Shown: positions 7,074 to 9,238 of the stretch, in pieces
How the letters are laid out: each line of letters opens with the position of its first letter
Numbering within the stretch: the first letter of the stretch is position 1
From: Rhodococcus sp. IITR03
Lineage (GTDB): Bacteria; Actinomycetota; Actinomycetes; Mycobacteriales; Mycobacteriaceae
Direction: 5' to 3'
Length of the DNA stretch: 9,238 nucleotides
Assembly: GCA_001017865.1 (NCBI GenBank)
Contig: LATQ01000453.1
Span: forward strand, 1 to 9,238
The notes under the pieces: model-generated
Seen by the model: the letters and a program-made list of their open reading frames with translations, nothing else
What the model was told of the DNA's origin: nothing
The model's database searches: none
Translations under genes and position numbers: made by a program

Positions 7074-7844
7074 CCGTCGTACGCCGCCTCGCATGGGAGC
7101 TGTGGCTCCCCGCCCTGCTCATCGCACTGTGGCGATCTTCAGCGCCACCAGCACCGACCCTACTTCCCACCGCTGTCGGAGATCCTCGACAAGTTCGCCG
7201 ACGTGTGGTTCTTCGAGGGCATCCGCACCGAGATCTGGCCGAGCCTGCAGCGACTGTTCGTGGGCTTCGCACTCGCCTGCGTCGCCGGTGTCGGCCTCGG
7301 CCTGGCGCTCGGCGTCATGACCCGCGTCGACAACGCGGTGCGCCCCATCGTCGAATTCCTCCGCGCCACACCGGGCGTCGCGATCCTTCCCGTGATGATC
7401 CTGCTGCTCGGCCTTGGCGACTCGATGAAGATCGCCATCATCGCCCTCGTCGCGACCTGGCCGATTCTGCTCAACACCATCGACGGTGTCCGCTCCGTCG
7501 AACCCGTCCTGCACCAGGTCACCGCCAGCTACCGCATCACGCTCGCGGACCGGATCCGCTTCGTGATCCTGCCCGCCGCGTCGCCGCAGATCTTCGCGGG
7601 CGCACGCACCGCACTGGCGATCTCCATCGTCGCGATGGTCGTCGCCGAGATGGTCGGTACCCCCGGCGGCATCGGCTACTACATCCTCGACGCACAACGT
7701 GGATTCAAGATCACCTCGATGTGGGCGGGAATCATCGCGCTGGGGATCCTCGGCTACCTGCTCAACAAGCTCTTCGCGCTCGTCGAACGTCGCGTGCTGG
7801 CCTGGCATGCGGGCATGACCGCGCACAACCGTGGAGGCAAATGA
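7070..7844 (+). CDS. ABC importer permease 2 (SsuC-like; two frameshifts near the N-terminus)
   Basis: GTG 7070 overlaps the stop of permease 1 (GTGA) and opens with MTVVRRLAWELWLPALLIAL, a first membrane helix. Two bases are missing soon after: one G at 7131-7132 and one C at 7158-7160. With both restored, the protein reads on as WAIFSATSTDPYFPPLSEIL and joins the long frame from about 7161 to 7844. That frame holds the remaining membrane segments (FALACVAGVGLGLALGVM, GVAILPVMILLLGL, ALAISIVAMVVAEMVG) and the EAA loop ASYRITLADRIRFVILPAAS. The restored length is 258 residues, normal for SsuC-type permeases. It is paralogous in layout to permease 1, and the two probably form the heterodimeric channel. 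As given, only a truncated protein from about 7203 would be called. Confidence 0.84.
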
Positions 7845-8643
7845 TGACCACTACCGAAGCGACCAAGCCCGAGACCCGCACGGGTACGGTGCTCGAAGTA
7901 CGCGGTCTCGGACACAGCTACGGCGGACCGCAGATCTTCGAAGGACTCGACTTCACCGTCGGCAAGGGTGAATTCGTGTGCATCGTCGGCCCGTCCGGCG
8001 TGGGCAAGAGCACGCTCCTGCAGTGCCTGACGGGACTCCTGCGACCAAGCCAGGGTGACATCCTCTTCGAGGGCAAGCCGGTCACCGAACCCCCGGAGGG
8101 CCTCGCGATCGTCTTCCAGGACTACAGCCGGTCGCTGATGCCGTGGCTGTCGGTCATCGACAACGTCGCACTGCCGCTGCGCTCGGCCGGCGTCAAGAAG
8201 GCCGAACGCCTCGCACAAGCCGTCAGGCGCTCGTCGAGGTCGGCCTGAGCGACGTCGCCCAGGCGTATCCGTGGCAGCTGTCCGGCGGCATGCAGCAGCG
8301 CGTCGCCATCGCGCGTGCCCTCGCATCGAACCCGCGGGCGATCATCATGGACGAGCCGTTCGCCTCCGTCGACGCACAGACCCGTGCCGACCTCGAAGAT
8401 CTCGTGCTGCGCGTCCGCGACCATCTCGGACTGACGGTCATGTTGGTCACCCACGACATCGACGAGGCCGTCTACCTCGCCGACACCGTGCTCGCACTGT
8501 CCGGCCGTCCCGCGCGTGTCACCGCGATGCTCCCGATCGACCTGCCGCAGCCCCGCGACCAGCTGTCGACGAAGGCACTGCCGGAATTCGCCGACCTGCG
8601 CGCCGAGGTCTACACCCTCATCCGCAACCCGGCGACCGCGTAG
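7841..8643 (+). CDS. ABC importer ATP-binding protein (SsuB/TauB-like; frameshifted in this sequence)
   Basis: A restored protein of 267 residues with all nucleotide-binding motifs: Walker A GPSGVGKST (50-58), Q-loop Gln93 in VFQDYSRSLMPW, signature LSGGMQQR (147-154), Walker B AIIMDEP (167-173), D-loop SVD and switch His205 in VTHDIDEA. It powers import through the two permeases. The frame breaks at the CC at 8220-8221: one more C gives LAQARQALVEVGLSDVAQAY, while the given frame stops at 8248. As given, the Walker A half and the signature/Walker B half lie in different frames. Start: ATG 7841 overlaps the permease stop (ATGATGA). ATG 7844 has better spacing to GGAGG at 7833-7837 and may be the one used. 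The motif set fits SsuB, TauB and the aromatic-acid importers equally. Confidence 0.88.
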
Positions 8644-8653
8644 GGGAGAGGTC

Positions 8654-9238
8654 ATGCAGATCCACGGCACGATCGACCCCGCGCGCTTCCGCCAGACCCT
8701 CGGGCACTATCCGACGGGCGTCGCGGTCATCACCGCGATCGACGCCGACGGGCAGCCCGTGGGCATGGTGGTCGGTTCGTTCACCTCGGTGTCGCTGAAC
8801 CCACCGATCGTGGCGTACCTGCCCACACGCGAGTCGCGCACCTACGCGCGGCTCCGCACGAGCAGCCACTTCTGCGTCAACGTCCTTGCCGCCGACCAGC
8901 GCGAACTCTGCGGACGGTTCGCCGCCCGCGGCGACGACAAGTTCGCGGGGGGTCGAGTGGACGCCGGCGCGTCGGGAGCCCCATCCTCGACGGAGCCGTC
9001 ACCTGGATCGACTGCGAGGTCGCCGACGAACTCGAAGGTGGCGATCACTTCATCGTCATGGGTCGCGTGCAGGACCTCGACGTGGCCCGCCCGACCCTGC
9101 CGCTGCTGTTCTTCCAGGGCGGATACGCAGATTCTCCCTCCCGACCTCCGTCGCACCCGCCGACCCGGAGCTCATCCGGGGCGTGCGCATGGCAGAGGCG
9201 GCCCGCACGGACTCGAGGCGCTCGCCGCCGGCGTCGGC
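8654..9238 (+). CDS. Flavin reductase, HsaB/NtaB-like (partial at right edge; several frameshifts)
   Basis: The first 99 residues are clean: RFRQTLGHYPTGVAVITAID, then GSFTSVSLNPPIVAYLP (41-57, the flavin-binding region), FCVNVLAADQRELCGRFA and GDDKFAG. The family continues in other frames: VEWTPARRGAPILDGAVTWI, DELEGGDHFIVMGRVQDLD, LLFFQGGYGRFSLPTSVAPA, then PELIRGVRMAEAARTGLEAL. This requires one extra G to be removed at 8947-8952 and one base restored at each of GGG 8974-8976, CCCC 8979-8982, position 9127 and GG near 9209. The enzyme would use NAD(P)H to reduce FMN or FAD for the oxygenase. Start: ATG 8654 with GGGGAGAG at 8643-8650. The single reductase domain usually ends near residue 165-190, but the frame is still open at residue 196, so a C-terminal extension is possible. 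The gene is cut by the window end. Confidence 0.83.
   Translation, partial: MQIHGTIDPARFRQTLGHYPTGVAVITAIDADGQPVGMVVGSFTSVSLNPPIVAYLPTRESRTYARLRTSSHFCVNVLAADQRELCGRFAARGDDKFAGGRVDAGASGAPSSTEPSPGSTARSPTNSKVAITSSSWVACRTSTWPARPCRCCSSRADTQILPPDLRRTRRPGAHPGRAHGRGGPHGLEALAAGVG

Noticed and set aside
5091..7094. A 667-codon open frame on the minus strand
   Set aside because: It lies antisense to the substrate-binding protein and first permease, whose motifs and ribosome sites are clear. Its product is rich in Asp, Gly, Arg, His and Val without recognisable domains, the expected shadow of GC-rich codon use.

Overview
This is a high-GC actinobacterial window, most likely Rhodococcus or a close relative in the Mycobacteriales. 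The evidence is codon use dominated by G/C third positions, actinobacterial-style start sites, a partial lipoprotein resembling the DUF3558 family, and a catabolic gene set typical of rhodococci.

Layout. (1) 1-200, minus strand: the start of a small lipoprotein gene that runs off the left edge. (2) 438-1916, plus strand: two IclR-family regulators in tandem, stop and start overlapping, behind a recognisable promoter and an inverted-repeat operator. (3) 2069-4108, plus strand: an alpha/beta hydrolase of the meta-cleavage-product (BphD/HsaD) type and an oxygenase of the acyl-CoA-dehydrogenase-fold flavin monooxygenase type (HsaA-like), ending at a strong hairpin. (4) 4154-4954, minus strand: a third IclR regulator, convergent with the oxygenase and divergent from the transporter. 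(5) 5214-9238, plus strand: a tight operon of a lipoprotein substrate-binding protein, two permeases and an ATPase (SsuABC/NMT1-type importer), followed by an HsaB-like flavin reductase cut by the right edge.

Taken together this looks like an aromatic-compound uptake and degradation cluster. The importer would bring in the substrate, the oxygenase plus reductase would hydroxylate a ring, and the hydrolase would cleave a ring-fission product. The IclR proteins would control the operons. No ring-cleavage dioxygenase is visible in the window, and the substrate cannot be named from sequence alone.

A dominant technical feature is that seven of the ten genes carry single-base indels, nearly all losses of one base from a G or C run. 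In each case the adjacent frame continues the same protein family with no loss of sequence. I read these genes as one continuous product each; the breaks are more likely sequence errors than decay. Coordinates below span the restored genes and the break points are stated.
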